NCBI RefSeq assembly: GCF_030269325.1
Contig: NZ_BSTD01000002.1
Location: 1,426,001 to 1,490,000, forward strand
From: Amycolatopsis sp. NBRC 101858
GTDB lineage: Bacteria; Actinomycetota; Actinomycetes; Mycobacteriales; Pseudonocardiaceae
DNA: 64,000 nucleotides
Reading direction: 5' to 3'
Shown here: positions 31,139 to 40,110 of the stretch, in pieces
Layout of the letters: every line of letters begins with the position of its first letter
How positions within the stretch are numbered: the stretch's first letter is position 1
The notes under the pieces: model-generated
Seen by the model: the letters and a program-made list of their open reading frames with translations, nothing else
Databases searched by the model: none
Told to the model about the DNA's origin: nothing
Position numbers and translations under genes: made by a program

Positions 31139-31903
31139 TCAGCCGACCCGCTCGAGGAAACGGCGGGTACGGTCCTCGCGCGGGGCGTCGAGGACCTGGG
31201 CGGCCGGTCCCCGTTCGACGATCCGGCCCTGGTCCATGAAGACGATCGTGTCGGCGACCTGGCGGGCGAACCCCATTTCGTGCGTGACGATGACCATCGT
31301 CAGGTCCTCCGCGGCCAGGTCGCGCAGGACGTCGAGGACTTCGCCGACCAGCTCGGGGTCCAGTGCGCTGGTGGGTTCGTCGAAGAGCATGAGCTTCGGT
31401 TTCATGCACAGGGCGCGGGCGATGGCGACGCGCTGCTGCTGCCCGCCGGACAACTGCGCCGGGTAGCTCTCGCGCTTGTCGGACAGCCCGACTTTCGCGA
31501 GCAGCACGTCGGCGCGCTCGACGGCCTCGCGCCGCGGTACGCCGAGGACGCGGACCGGCGCTTCGATCAGGTTCTGCAGCACCGTGAAGTGGGAGAACAG
31601 GTTGAACTGCTGGAACACCATCCCGATGTCCCGGCGGGCGCGGCGGGCTTGGCGCGGCGTCGTCTCCTGCAGGTCGTCGCCGGCCCACCGGTAGCCGACC
31701 AGGCCGCCGTCCACGAGGATCGAGCCCGCCTGGATCTTCTCCAGGTTGTTGATGCAGCGCAGCAACGTGCTCTTCCCGGACCCCGAAGGACCGATCAGGC
31801 AGACGACCTCGCCGGGCCGGACGACCAGGTCGACCCCGTGCAGGACGTCCAGCGCGCCGTACCGCTTGTGCACACTCCGGATCTCGATCGCCGACGTGGT
31901 CAC
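31139..31903 (-). CDS. Polar amino-acid ABC transporter ATP-binding protein
   Basis: A 254-residue ATPase of the GlnQ/HisP type. Walker A is GPSGSGKST, the signature is LSGGQQQR, Walker B is LMLFDEPTSALD, and the His switch is VIVTHEM. A short insertion (GLVGYRWAGDDLQET) lies between the Walker A region and the Q loop, as in some amino-acid importers. The GTG at 31903 overlaps the permease stop as GTGA. It energises uptake through the adjacent permease and binding protein. Confidence 0.95.
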   Translation of the reverse strand: MTTSAIEIRSVHKRYGALDVLHGVDLVVRPGEVVCLIGPSGSGKSTLLRCINNLEKIQAGSILVDGGLVGYRWAGDDLQETTPRQARRARRDIGMVFQQFNLFSHFTVLQNLIEAPVRVLGVPRREAVERADVLLAKVGLSDKRESYPAQLSGGQQQRVAIARALCMKPKLMLFDEPTSALDPELVGEVLDVLRDLAAEDLTMVIVTHEMGFARQVADTIVFMDQGRIVERGPAAQVLDAPREDRTRRFLERVG

Positions 31904-32745
31904 AGGCCCGCCTCCCCGCGGTTGAAGTGCCGTTCGACGCGTCGCTGGGCGACGGTCAGCAGAGCGGTGATGACGAGGTACCAGAACGTCACGACCAGGA
32001 GCAGCGGGATCGTCTCGTAGGTCCGCGCGTAGATGATCTGGGCGCTGTAGAGGAGTTCCGGCATCGCGATGACGCTGACGATCGAGGTCGTCTTCACGAC
32101 GTTGACGAACTGGTTGGTCAACGGCGGGACGATCGCCCGCATGGCCTGCGGCAGCACGATGCGGCGCAGGGCCAGCATGCCCGGCATCCCGAGCGCCTCG
32201 GCCGCTTCGCGCTGGCCGCGTCCCACGGAGATCAGCCCGGCGCGGAAGATCTCCGCGCAGTAGGCCGATTCGTGCAGGGTGAGCCCGATGATCGCGGCTC
32301 CGGCCACCGTGATGACGGTGTTCGTGTCCACCGAGACCAGGGTCCCGAGCGAAAGCTCCGGGTACAGCGCGGCCAGATTGTAGAGCAGGAGCAGCAGCAC
32401 GAGCAGCGGCGTCGCGCGGAAGACCCAGACGTACGCGCCCGCCGCCGTCGTCAGCACCTTGTTCGCCGACTGGCGCATCATCGCCAGGACGACCCCGAGG
32501 ACGATCGACAGCGCCATCGAAATCACCGCCAGTTCGACGGTGTGCCCCAGCCCGAGCAGGAGCGACGGGCTGAAGAGGTAGTGCCCGAACGCCGGCCAGG
32601 AGAAGTTCTCGTTCGTGAAAGCTGAAGTGAGGACGAGCGCGACGAGGGCCGCGGCGACCGCGCCGGCGATCCACGTGCCGTACTTCCGGCGGCCGAGAAT
32701 GCGGGCCGGGATCCGCGTTTCCGTGCCGCTGTCGAGGGAAACCAT
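31900..32745 (-). CDS. Polar amino-acid ABC transporter permease
   Basis: A 281-residue HisM/GlnP-type permease. It has a first hydrophobic helix at residues about 25-42, then the transport domain with LLLGLGHTVELAVISMALS and a cytoplasmic EAA loop EAAEALGMPGMLALRRIVLPQ that contacts the ATPase. It ends with VERHFNRGE, the usual C-terminus of this family. Only one permease gene is present, so it presumably forms a homodimer. It starts three bases after the binding-protein stop and overlaps the ATPase gene. Confidence 0.95.
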   Translation of the reverse strand: MVSLDSGTETRIPARILGRRKYGTWIAGAVAAALVALVLTSAFTNENFSWPAFGHYLFSPSLLLGLGHTVELAVISMALSIVLGVVLAMMRQSANKVLTTAAGAYVWVFRATPLLVLLLLLYNLAALYPELSLGTLVSVDTNTVITVAGAAIIGLTLHESAYCAEIFRAGLISVGRGQREAAEALGMPGMLALRRIVLPQAMRAIVPPLTNQFVNVVKTTSIVSVIAMPELLYSAQIIYARTYETIPLLLVVTFWYLVITALLTVAQRRVERHFNRGEAGL

Positions 32746-32747
32746 GC

Positions 32748-33644
32748 TCAGGACCGTCCTTTCAGGATCTCCGTCGTGTCGAGGTGGTTCTCCTGGAGGC
32801 CCCACTTGCCCAGGATCGCGCGGTAGGTGCCGTCGGCCATCAGGCGGCGCACGGCTTCGTGGACGGCGCCGGTCAGCGGCGAGTCCCGCTTGAGCCCGAG
32901 CGCCACGATCGCCCGCTTGTACCGGCCGGCCAGCCGGAACAGGTCCGGCGACCGGCTTGCGACGTACTGCGTCAGCGAGATGGAGAAGTACAGGACGTCG
33001 ATGCGGCTGCTGCGCAGGGCGAGCACCGCGGCGTTGCCGTTGGGGAACAGGCTGATCCGCCAGCCGGGCCGCCCGGCCTTGGCGCAGGTGTCGCCTGCCT
33101 GGTCCAGCTGTCCTTGCTGGACCGACCCGACGACGACGCCGACATCGCGGCCGCACAGGTCGGCGTAGGTGTTCACGGCGAAGTTCGTGCGGTGGCTCGC
33201 GAGGAAACCCTGCCCGCCGTTGTAGTACGTGACGAAGTCGGCTTTCTTCCGGCGCTCGTCGGTCGGGCTGAGCGAGGCGAGCACCAGGTCGTAGCGCCCG
33301 GCGGCGAGCCCGGGCACGACCGCGTCGATGTTGGTGGGGATCGGGTCGGTGCCGACGCAGAAGACGTCGGCGATGGCCTGGCTCAGGTCGCGGTCGAAGC
33401 CGACGATCGTCGCGTCGTCCTCGGCGTAGTAGGCCATCGGCGGTGTGTCCGGCACCATCGCGACCTGGAACGCGCCGCGCTCGCGGACGGGCGCGGGCAG
33501 GGCCGCGGTCATCGCCGGGTCGCAGCGGCCGTGGGGCCGGGTGACCAGTGCGGGGTCGGCGGCGCCCGCCGAGCCGAGCCCGCAGCCGGTCGCAGCCAGG
33601 ATCGGGACCAGGATCGCCGCGAGCAACCGGGGTGTCCGTGGCAT
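32748..33644 (-). CDS. Polar amino-acid ABC transporter substrate-binding lipoprotein
   Basis: A 298-residue extracellular binding protein. The N-terminus has a short positive stretch, a hydrophobic core and the lipobox LAATGC, so the mature protein is lipid-anchored at Cys 21 or so. The mature part has the family-3 binding-protein layout: YYAEDDATIVGFDRDLSQAI, ASLSPTDERRKKADF, and a last segment ILGKWGLQENHL. The ATG at 33644 is preceded by GGAGGTAG. It is the first gene of the uptake and oxidation operon and is divergent from rpiR. The ligand is probably a cationic or polar amino acid. Confidence 0.95.
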   Translation of the reverse strand: MPRTPRLLAAILVPILAATGCGLGSAGAADPALVTRPHGRCDPAMTAALPAPVRERGAFQVAMVPDTPPMAYYAEDDATIVGFDRDLSQAIADVFCVGTDPIPTNIDAVVPGLAAGRYDLVLASLSPTDERRKKADFVTYYNGGQGFLASHRTNFAVNTYADLCGRDVGVVVGSVQQGQLDQAGDTCAKAGRPGWRISLFPNGNAAVLALRSSRIDVLYFSISLTQYVASRSPDLFRLAGRYKRAIVALGLKRDSPLTGAVHEAVRRLMADGTYRAILGKWGLQENHLDTTEILKGRS

Positions 33645-33715
33645 GTCACTACCTCCGCCCATCAGGGTGATGTAGTGTGTACTTCATGAAATCGAGAATG
33701 TCTAGTGGGGACTAG

Positions 33716-34636
33716 ATGGAACCCACGCTCACGAAACGCATCGCCCAGGTCCGTGACCAGCTGAGCGCCGGCGGGCTCCGGGTGGTCGACTTCTTCGCCC
33801 GCCACCCGGCCGAAGCGTCGGTCTTCTCGGCGCAGGAGATCGCCCGGCGCGCGGAGGTCAGCGACGCGACGGTCATCCGGACCGTCAAGCAGCTGGGCTT
33901 CGGCGGCCTCGGCGAGCTGCGCCGCGCGGCCGCGGCGGTGCTCAACCCGGTCCGCGACCCCGAGCAGACCCTCGCCGACCACCTGACCCGGTCCGACGAC
34001 GGCGGCCGGCTGCTGGCCAAGATCAGCCTGGACGCGGCCGAACTCGTCCAGGCCCTCCCCCGGTCGGTCCCCCCGGAGACGTTCGAAGCGGCGGCCGCCA
34101 CCCTCGCCGCGGCGGCGAACACGCTGGTCGTCGGCTACGGATCCGCGCTGCCGGTGGCCGATTCACTGGCTCTGGGGCTGCGCCGCATCGGCCGGATCGC
34201 GACGGTGACCGGCCTGACCGGCTACAACTTCGCCGACGAGCTCGGCCAGCTGCGGCCGGACTCCGCGCTCGTGCTGGTGGCACCGCTGCGCCACGTGCGC
34301 GAGCACGACGTGGCGATCAGCGAAGCCCTGCGGATCGGCTGCCCGGTCGTGCTGATCACCGAGATGCTGGCCAGCCACTTCGCGGACCGGGTGGACACGG
34401 TGCTCGTGACGCCGTCGACGGAGAACTCGCTGCCCAGCGGCCTGGTGTGCCAGCTCCTCCTCGTGGACGCGCTGCTCCTGGCGGTGTCGGCCGCCGACCC
34501 GGCCCGCGCCCTCGACGGCTGGAAGGCCACGAACCGGCTGCGGACGGAGCTCGTCGAAGGGAGCCTCGACGTGCCGCTGACCCCGTCGATCGCGGCGAAG
34601 ATCTCCTTGCCGGGCAACGGAACCGACGGGAGCTGA
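33716..34636 (+). CDS. RpiR-family transcriptional regulator (HTH plus SIS domain)
   Basis: A 306-residue regulator. Residues 1-77 form the HTH_6 domain with FSAQEIARRAEVSDATVIRTV, and residues about 105-250 form a SIS sugar-isomerase-like sensor domain with VVGYGSALPVADSLALGL and LITEMLASHFA. RpiR proteins usually sense phosphosugars or catabolic intermediates. The 71-base gap to the divergent binding-protein gene makes the amino-acid uptake/oxidase operon the likely target. The ATG at 33716 has only a G-run upstream, and a CTAGT-GGGG-ACTAG inverted repeat (33702-33715) abuts it. Confidence 0.85.
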   Translation: MEPTLTKRIAQVRDQLSAGGLRVVDFFARHPAEASVFSAQEIARRAEVSDATVIRTVKQLGFGGLGELRRAAAAVLNPVRDPEQTLADHLTRSDDGGRLLAKISLDAAELVQALPRSVPPETFEAAAATLAAAANTLVVGYGSALPVADSLALGLRRIGRIATVTGLTGYNFADELGQLRPDSALVLVAPLRHVREHDVAISEALRIGCPVVLITEMLASHFADRVDTVLVTPSTENSLPSGLVCQLLLVDALLLAVSAADPARALDGWKATNRLRTELVEGSLDVPLTPSIAAKISLPGNGTDGS

Positions 34637-34645
34637 AGGCGAGCG

Positions 34646-36799
34646 CTACCGCACCTTCGTCGGCGGGGTGGTGCCGGTCCGTTCGTCGCCGTAGCTCAGC
34701 CAGGCCCCGATCGGGGCACGCTGCCCCACGCCCGGACGGCTGTAGTCGCACACGCCGTCGGGGAACGCCGACCGCAGCCGCGCCCGGTCCGCCGCGGTGA
34801 AAGCGACGGGGTAGTCGCGGAAGTCCAGCGGCTTCAGCCGGCACTTCAGCACGTCGAGGGCCAGGCTCTCCCCGGCGACCATCCGGGTGTTGGCCGCCAC
34901 CGGGTACTGCACGCCGCACTGGCCGCTCGCCGGGTACGTCAGCTTCTCGGTGACCCGCGACGCGGCGGAGAGGTAACAGCCGTCGCCGAGATCGGCCGGC
35001 CGGTTCGCCAGCACCTTCTGCTGACGGCTCCGGTGTGAACCGTCGGCGTCGATCGCGGTCAGCCAGCGGTCCATCGCGCCCAGTTCGTAGACGCTGGCGG
35101 CCGCGGCTTCGGCCGCGGTCGGGTGGTTTTCGATGATGACCTGGTTCGCCGCGGTGCCGTTGGCCCGCAGAAGCCGTTGCCGCATCACGTAAGACCACTC
35201 GGTGGTGTGGATGTCGTTGCCGAACCCGGCGAAGTCCAGATCGGTCCGCTGGTCGATGATCGGCGTTTCCCGCAAGCCCTGCGACGCCGAGTTGACGAGG
35301 CCGTCGGCGTACACCGCGTTCAGCGCCTTCGGATCGGCCGCGATCCGCTGCGGCGCGGGCTTTCCGGTGTAGTCGAGGCCGCCGATGGCGGCGTTGAGGT
35401 CGGCGAACTGCGCCGCGGTGATCGTCCCGGCCTTCAGTGCGGCCAAGCCGTACTGCACGCCGGTGGTGTCCAGCGGGCTGCGCACGAACCCGGTCTTCGG
35501 GTCCCGCCCGATCTGGTTGGCCAGCTGCTCGTTCGAGTTGCACTTCACCCCGCGCGGGTTGGTCACCGGATCCCACCGCGCCGCGACCGGGATGGCCGCG
35601 TTGCAGCTGTCGGTCGCGGTGGCGCGGCTGGCGAAGGTCTGGTCCCACGAGACACAGGTGTCGTAGCTGGCGAAGCCCGCGACGGCCTGCTTCTGCGCCG
35701 GGGTGAACGACGCGCCCGGCCCGGCGAAGTACCGGTCGAGCAGGCGGCAGTCCGACACCGGGCCGCCGACGGTCAGCGGGTCCGGGAACGAGACGCCGGG
35801 GATGATGCCGTCGACGATGCCGGGGTAGTTCTCGGCGATGTCGTACTGCTGGATCGCCCCGCCCGAGCCACCCCAGCCGATGGTGTGGGCGACCGGGCCG
35901 TAGGTCTCGACGAAGTGTTCCTTGACCATCATCGCCGCTTCGGCCGAGATGATCGGGCTGCAGTTGTTGTCGAGCACGTTCAGGCTCGACGACGCGACCG
36001 CGTAGCCCTGGGCCAGGAACAGGTCGTTGACGACCCCGCCGGTCGCGTTGCCCTGGTGGTAGCCCGCGTTGCAGCCGCCGCCGAAGGTGTAGACCAGCTT
36101 CCCGTTCCAGCTCTTGTCCGGCGTGACGGGCGACGGCGTGCCGTCGTAGAGCGCCGCCATCTCGTAGACGGCCCGGTCGATCGTGCCGCGCTCGACGCGC
36201 ACCACGTACGGCACGGCGTGCCCGCCGACCGTGGCCGTCGCGAGGTCCGCGGGCCGGGCCGCCGGGTCCGCCAGCGGCGCGAACGCCCCGGCGGTGGTCT
36301 TGTACTGGTAGCTCACCTGCGTCGGCGCGCTGCAGAGCGGCTGCGCCGCCGGGGGCAGGCCGAACGCCTGGGTCTCGCAGTAGAACGGGCGCTGCTGCGC
36401 GCCGGAGAAGACGGGCCCGGTGATCGGGTGGTTGGTGACGCGCAGGTTCGCCCGCCGGTCCGGGCCGCGTCCGCTCGTCCGGGCGCTCAGGTCGTTGGCA
36501 CCGTCGCGCAGGCCGGTCACCAGGCCGAGCAGGCTGCCGTCCGGCTGGGCGCGGAAGCTCGAGGTGACGTCGTGCCCGTTGGTGCTGACGGTGACCCGCG
36601 TCCGCTCCGGCGGGACGACCTTGACCAGGACCTGTCCCCCGCTGACGAGCGCGGGCCGCGGGTTCGACACCGTCTCGATCGTCAGCTGCCGCCCGGGTGC
36701 GGCGCCGGGAGCGGCCACCGCGCTCGCGGTCCCCACCAGGAGGACGGGCGCGGTCAGGGCCGCCACGACGACGGATGAGCGCAAGGTACGGTTCGCCAC
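34646..36799 (-). CDS. Secreted DUF6351-family protein (tannase/alpha-beta-hydrolase-like)
   Basis: A 717-residue exported protein. Residues 1-30 form a Sec signal peptide (RSSVVVAALTAPVLLVGTASAVAA, cleavage after AVAA). The body matches DUF6351: HPITGPVFSGAQQRPFYCE, YTFGGGCNAGYHQGN and a hydrolase-like GWGGSGGAIQQYDIAENYPG, where GGSGG could be the nucleophile elbow. Ten or more cysteines in the mature part suggest disulfides. The GTG at 36799 is chosen for GCGGAG just upstream and a normal signal peptide; earlier starts are open. It probably hydrolyses an ester outside the cell; the substrate is unknown. It stands as a single gene. Confidence 0.75.
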   Translation of the reverse strand: MANRTLRSSVVVAALTAPVLLVGTASAVAAPGAAPGRQLTIETVSNPRPALVSGGQVLVKVVPPERTRVTVSTNGHDVTSSFRAQPDGSLLGLVTGLRDGANDLSARTSGRGPDRRANLRVTNHPITGPVFSGAQQRPFYCETQAFGLPPAAQPLCSAPTQVSYQYKTTAGAFAPLADPAARPADLATATVGGHAVPYVVRVERGTIDRAVYEMAALYDGTPSPVTPDKSWNGKLVYTFGGGCNAGYHQGNATGGVVNDLFLAQGYAVASSSLNVLDNNCSPIISAEAAMMVKEHFVETYGPVAHTIGWGGSGGAIQQYDIAENYPGIVDGIIPGVSFPDPLTVGGPVSDCRLLDRYFAGPGASFTPAQKQAVAGFASYDTCVSWDQTFASRATATDSCNAAIPVAARWDPVTNPRGVKCNSNEQLANQIGRDPKTGFVRSPLDTTGVQYGLAALKAGTITAAQFADLNAAIGGLDYTGKPAPQRIAADPKALNAVYADGLVNSASQGLRETPIIDQRTDLDFAGFGNDIHTTEWSYVMRQRLLRANGTAANQVIIENHPTAAEAAAASVYELGAMDRWLTAIDADGSHRSRQQKVLANRPADLGDGCYLSAASRVTEKLTYPASGQCGVQYPVAANTRMVAGESLALDVLKCRLKPLDFRDYPVAFTAADRARLRSAFPDGVCDYSRPGVGQRAPIGAWLSYGDERTGTTPPTKVR

Positions 36800-36977
36800 C
36801 AGCCACTCCGCTCGCTTGTGGCGTCGCGTCCTCGCGACACCGCAGGTGCCGGTATAGCACCTGCGGCCCGGCGGGAACAACATCCGGTTCCGGCTCAGGC
36901 GAACCCGAAATACCGCGACCCCGCTGTGTCAGAGCAGCGTCAGGGCGGTGTCAGGCGGGCCGCCAAGACTCGGTGGC

Positions 36978-37802
36978 ATGACAACGAACAGCGCTTCCCC
37001 CGCCGCCTCGACCACCTCGACCTGGACCGGCCTGGTGCCGGTCGACGACACGGCACTCGCCGTCACCGACACCGGCGGCTCCGGCGTCCCGGTCGTCTAC
37101 CTCAACGGCCAGTTCGCCACGCAGGGCTACTGGAAGCGGGTCATCGCCGAGCTCGGCCCCGGCTTCCGGCACATCACCTACGACGAGCGCGCCCGCGGCA
37201 AGTCGAAGCGTTCGGCCGACTACTCCTTCGAAGCCGCCGTCCGGGACATCGACGCCGTGCTCGCGGCGCGGGGCGTGGAGCGGCCGCTGCTGGTGGGCTG
37301 GTCCTACGGGGCGTTCGCCGGGGCGCACTGGGCGAGCCGGAACCCGGACCGGGCGGTGGGCGCGGTCCTGGTCGACGGCGCGTTCCCGTACGACTGGCTC
37401 GACGAGGCCATGGAGCAGCGGATCCGCAAGCTGTTCAAGCGGATGGGCTGGTTCCTGCCGCTGCTGCGCCCCACCGGTCTCGCCCCGCGGATGACCGCCG
37501 CGCAGCAGGCCGAGAGCAACATCGAGGTCGGCGTGATCTCCCGCGAGCGCGAGCTGGGCCCGGTGCTGGACCGGATCACCGTCCCGACGCGCTACGTCGT
37601 CGCGTCGGGCACGTCGCTGGGCAGCCGGGGCGACGAGCAGGAACGGATCCGCACCAGCCTCGACGCGGTGACCGCGCGCAACCCGCGCATCGAGGTGAGC
37701 GCGAAGGTCGCGAGCAACCACGGCGCGATCCTGCGCAAGGACTTCCGGGCCATCGCCGGCGCCGTCCGCGAGGTCGCCGCCCTCGACCACGCCGGGCACT
37801 GA
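36978..37802 (+). CDS. Alpha/beta-fold hydrolase
   Basis: A 274-residue cytoplasmic alpha/beta hydrolase. The oxyanion segment is VVYLNGQFATQGYWKRV, the nucleophile elbow GWSYGAFAGAHWA near residue 112, and the late histidine lies in ASNHGAILRKDF. This is the set expected of esterase, epoxide-hydrolase or haloperoxidase-like enzymes, and the exact reaction is open. The ATG at 36978 is the first in-frame start. It converges with the XRE gene with seven bases between stops. Confidence 0.85.
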   Translation: MTTNSASPAASTTSTWTGLVPVDDTALAVTDTGGSGVPVVYLNGQFATQGYWKRVIAELGPGFRHITYDERARGKSKRSADYSFEAAVRDIDAVLAARGVERPLLVGWSYGAFAGAHWASRNPDRAVGAVLVDGAFPYDWLDEAMEQRIRKLFKRMGWFLPLLRPTGLAPRMTAAQQAESNIEVGVISRERELGPVLDRITVPTRYVVASGTSLGSRGDEQERIRTSLDAVTARNPRIEVSAKVASNHGAILRKDFRAIAGAVREVAALDHAGH

Positions 37803-37809
37803 GCCGGGG

Positions 37810-38649
37810 TCAGGTCAGCTGCTGCGTGCCGATGACCGCGAGCAGCCGGAGCTGCTCGTGGGCGTGGGTGCCGGGTTCGGCGGTGAACAGCACCACGTGC
37901 TGGTCGCGTTCCGGCACGAGCAGGATGTCGCAGTCGAGGGTGATCGGGCCCAGCTGCGGGTGCTCGATCGTCTTGGCCAGACGGCGGTGGTCGGAGACCT
38001 CCGGGTCGGGCCACAACGCCGCGAATTCGGGGCTGCTGCTCAGGAGTTCGCGGACCAGCTCCTGGGTGGCGTGGTCGCCGGGGTACCGCGCCGCGGCCGC
38101 GCGCAGGTGCCCGGCGGCGAAGCGGCCGAACGCGCCGTCGGCGTCGGTGATGCCGTAGTGGCGGCGCGCGGGGTCGGGGTCCAGGAAGTAGCGGCGGATC
38201 ATGTTGCGCTCCCGGCGCGGCCGGGCCGAGAAGTCCTCCAGCAGCGCCGCGGCGAGCGGGTTCCAGGCCAGGACGTCGTACCGGGCGTCGAGCACGACGG
38301 CCGCGGTGTGCGGCAGGCGCTCGATCAGGTCGAGGATGCGGTCCGGGACGTCGGCCGACGGGCCGGGCGGCTCGGCCTGCTGGCCGCCGAGGGTGTAGAG
38401 GTGGGCGCGCTCGGCGTCGTTGAGGCGCAGCGCCCGGCCGAGGGCGGCCAGCACGTGCCGCGACGGGTGCGGGCCGCGCGCCTGCTCCAGCCGCGTGTAG
38501 TACTGCGTGGAGATGTGCGCCAGCTGCGCCACCTCCTCGCGGCGCAGGCCCGGCGTCCGGCGCGGCCCGGCGACCGGCAGCCCGACCGTCTCCGGCGTCA
38601 GCTTCTCGCGGTGCGATCGCAGGTACCGGCCGAGCTCGTGCTTGTCCAT
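37810..38649 (-). CDS. XRE-family regulator with MmyB-like ligand-binding domain
   Basis: A 279-residue regulator. Residues about 5-85 hold an XRE helix-turn-helix (RRTPGLRREEVAQLAHIS, TQYYTRLEQARG), and the rest is the MmyB-like PAS-fold domain (LPHTAAVVLDARYDVLAWNPLA, and ERDQHVVLFTAEPGT). These proteins usually repress a divergent SDR or oxidoreductase gene and sense a fatty-acid-like or quinone ligand. Exactly that arrangement is seen here. The ATG at 38649 is the first start. Two copies of GGGCCTGCC lie in the gap to the SDR. Confidence 0.9.
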   Translation of the reverse strand: MDKHELGRYLRSHREKLTPETVGLPVAGPRRTPGLRREEVAQLAHISTQYYTRLEQARGPHPSRHVLAALGRALRLNDAERAHLYTLGGQQAEPPGPSADVPDRILDLIERLPHTAAVVLDARYDVLAWNPLAAALLEDFSARPRRERNMIRRYFLDPDPARRHYGITDADGAFGRFAAGHLRAAAARYPGDHATQELVRELLSSSPEFAALWPDPEVSDHRRLAKTIEHPQLGPITLDCDILLVPERDQHVVLFTAEPGTHAHEQLRLLAVIGTQQLT

Positions 38650-38674
38650 GCTTCGAGTGTCACCCCGGGGCGGC

Positions 38675-38703
38675 GGGCCTGCCAGGTATCGCCAGGGCCT
38701 GCC
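38675..38703. promoter_or_regulatory. Direct repeat in the XRE/SDR divergent promoter
   Basis: GGGCCTGCC occurs at 38675-38683 and 38695-38703, 20 bases apart, that is about two helical turns. It lies in the 86-base gap between the MmyB-type regulator and the SDR it probably controls. The spacing fits a dimer binding two half sites, but the repeat is short and GC-rich. Confidence 0.35.
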
Positions 38704-38735
38704 TGCGGCCGCGCCGCGGGCGCACGGTGGAGATC

Positions 38736-39482
38736 GTGACCCACACCGGAATGCTGACCGACAAGATCGCGCTCGTCACCGGGGCCAGCCGCGGCATCGG
38801 GGCCGCGGCGGCCCGCCTGTTCGCCCGCGAAGGCGCGACCGTCGTGCTCGCCGCCCGCACCGAAGCCGCGCTGAAGGACCTCGCCGACGAGATCCCCGGC
38901 TCGTCCTACGTCGTCACCGACCTGGGTGACACCGCGAGCATCGAGCGGGCCGTGGCGACGGTCCTCGACCGCCACGGACGGCTCGACGTCGCGTTCAACA
39001 ACGCCGGCGTCGGAGTGCCCCCGCACCCGATCGCGGACTTCCCCGAGGACGACTTCGACCTCGTGCTGCGGGTGAACCTCAAGGGCGTCTTCTACGCGGT
39101 CTCCGCGGAGGTGAAGGCCATGACCGCCGGCGGGGCGATCGTCAACACCAGCAGCGTCGGCAGCCTGATCGGCAACCCGGCGCTGCCCGCTTACGGAGCC
39201 GCCAAGCGCGCGGTGAACAGCATCACCGAGTCCGCGGCCGTCACCTACGCCCCGGCGGGGATCCGGGTCAACGCGATCGCCCCGGGCCTGACGCTCACCG
39301 AGATGGTCGACGACTGGAACCGGCACGACCCCGGGGTGATCGACCGGATCGTCGCGAACACCCCGCTGGGCCGCGCCGCCGAGCCGGCGGAGATCGCGGA
39401 GGCGGCCGCCTGGCTGCTGAGCGACCGCGCGTCCTTCGTGACGGGCGTCGTGCTACCGGTCACCGGGGGCACCGCGGTCTGA
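38736..39482 (+). CDS. Short-chain dehydrogenase/reductase
   Basis: A 248-residue classical SDR. The cofactor motif is VTGASRGIGAAAARLF, followed by the NNAGVGV segment, the serine of NTSSVGSLIG, the catalytic YGAAK pair and the C-terminal LPVTGGTAV. All triad residues are intact, unlike in the SDR at 23083. Starts at 38727, 38736 and 38751 are in frame; 38736 is chosen because GGTGGAG precedes it, but this is not decisive. It is the likely target of the divergent MmyB-type regulator. The substrate is unknown. Confidence 0.85.
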   Translation: MTHTGMLTDKIALVTGASRGIGAAAARLFAREGATVVLAARTEAALKDLADEIPGSSYVVTDLGDTASIERAVATVLDRHGRLDVAFNNAGVGVPPHPIADFPEDDFDLVLRVNLKGVFYAVSAEVKAMTAGGAIVNTSSVGSLIGNPALPAYGAAKRAVNSITESAAVTYAPAGIRVNAIAPGLTLTEMVDDWNRHDPGVIDRIVANTPLGRAAEPAEIAEAAAWLLSDRASFVTGVVLPVTGGTAV

Positions 39483-39489
39483 GCCCGCG

Positions 39490-40110
39490 CTACCGGTCGC
39501 TCGGCGGGTCTTCGCGCAGGATCCGCCAGCAGACGTAGACGCAGCCGCCGGCCGCGGGCGCGCCGCCCAGCACCGTGGCGGCGATGCCGAGCGGCGTCAC
39601 CAGTCCGGCGGCGTACAGCGGCACCAGCACGGCGGTGGCGATGGCGAACTTCGCCAGGAACACCGCCGTGCACAGGGAATAGCGCCGCCGCTGCCGTCGA
39701 TCGCGTCGCCAAGCGAAGCCTTCGCCGCGCACCGCGCCCAGCACCACCCCGATGAGCGGCAGGCGCACCAGCAGCGACACCAGGAACAGCGCACCGCCGC
39801 CCGCCTGCAGCAGGACGGCGGAGAGGTAGAAGTCGACCGCGTGCCCGGTGCTCCCGGCCAGCAACGCCGACGCCCCGACCACGAGCACCCCGATCGCCGG
39901 CTGCCAGGCCTTGCCGCCGGTGCACATCCGCACCACGGCCAGCACGGCCACCCCGCCGACCGCGACCAGCGCGGCCGGCAGCACCTGCCCGGTCACCAGG
40001 TACGCGACGAGGAACAGCGCCCGCGACACGACGCCTTCGGCGACGGTGCGCCACCCGCCCACCGCGTCGAACCACGACAGCGACCGCTGCGTCAGCATGC
40101 CGAGGCTCAT
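39490..40110 (-). CDS. DUF3159 membrane protein
   Basis: A 206-residue polytopic protein with about five membrane segments. It matches DUF3159 through DAVGGWRTVAEGVVSRALFL, FLVSLLVRLPLIGVVLGAV and RRDRRQRRRYSLCTAVFLAKF. Function is unknown; such proteins are widespread in actinobacteria. The ATG at 40110 overlaps the stop of the FAD monooxygenase as ATGA, so the two are co-expressed and share the TetR-controlled promoter. A role as membrane partner or transporter for the monooxygenase substrate is speculation. Confidence 0.8.
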   Translation of the reverse strand: MSLGMLTQRSLSWFDAVGGWRTVAEGVVSRALFLVAYLVTGQVLPAALVAVGGVAVLAVVRMCTGGKAWQPAIGVLVVGASALLAGSTGHAVDFYLSAVLLQAGGGALFLVSLLVRLPLIGVVLGAVRGEGFAWRRDRRQRRRYSLCTAVFLAKFAIATAVLVPLYAAGLVTPLGIAATVLGGAPAAGGCVYVCWRILREDPPSDR

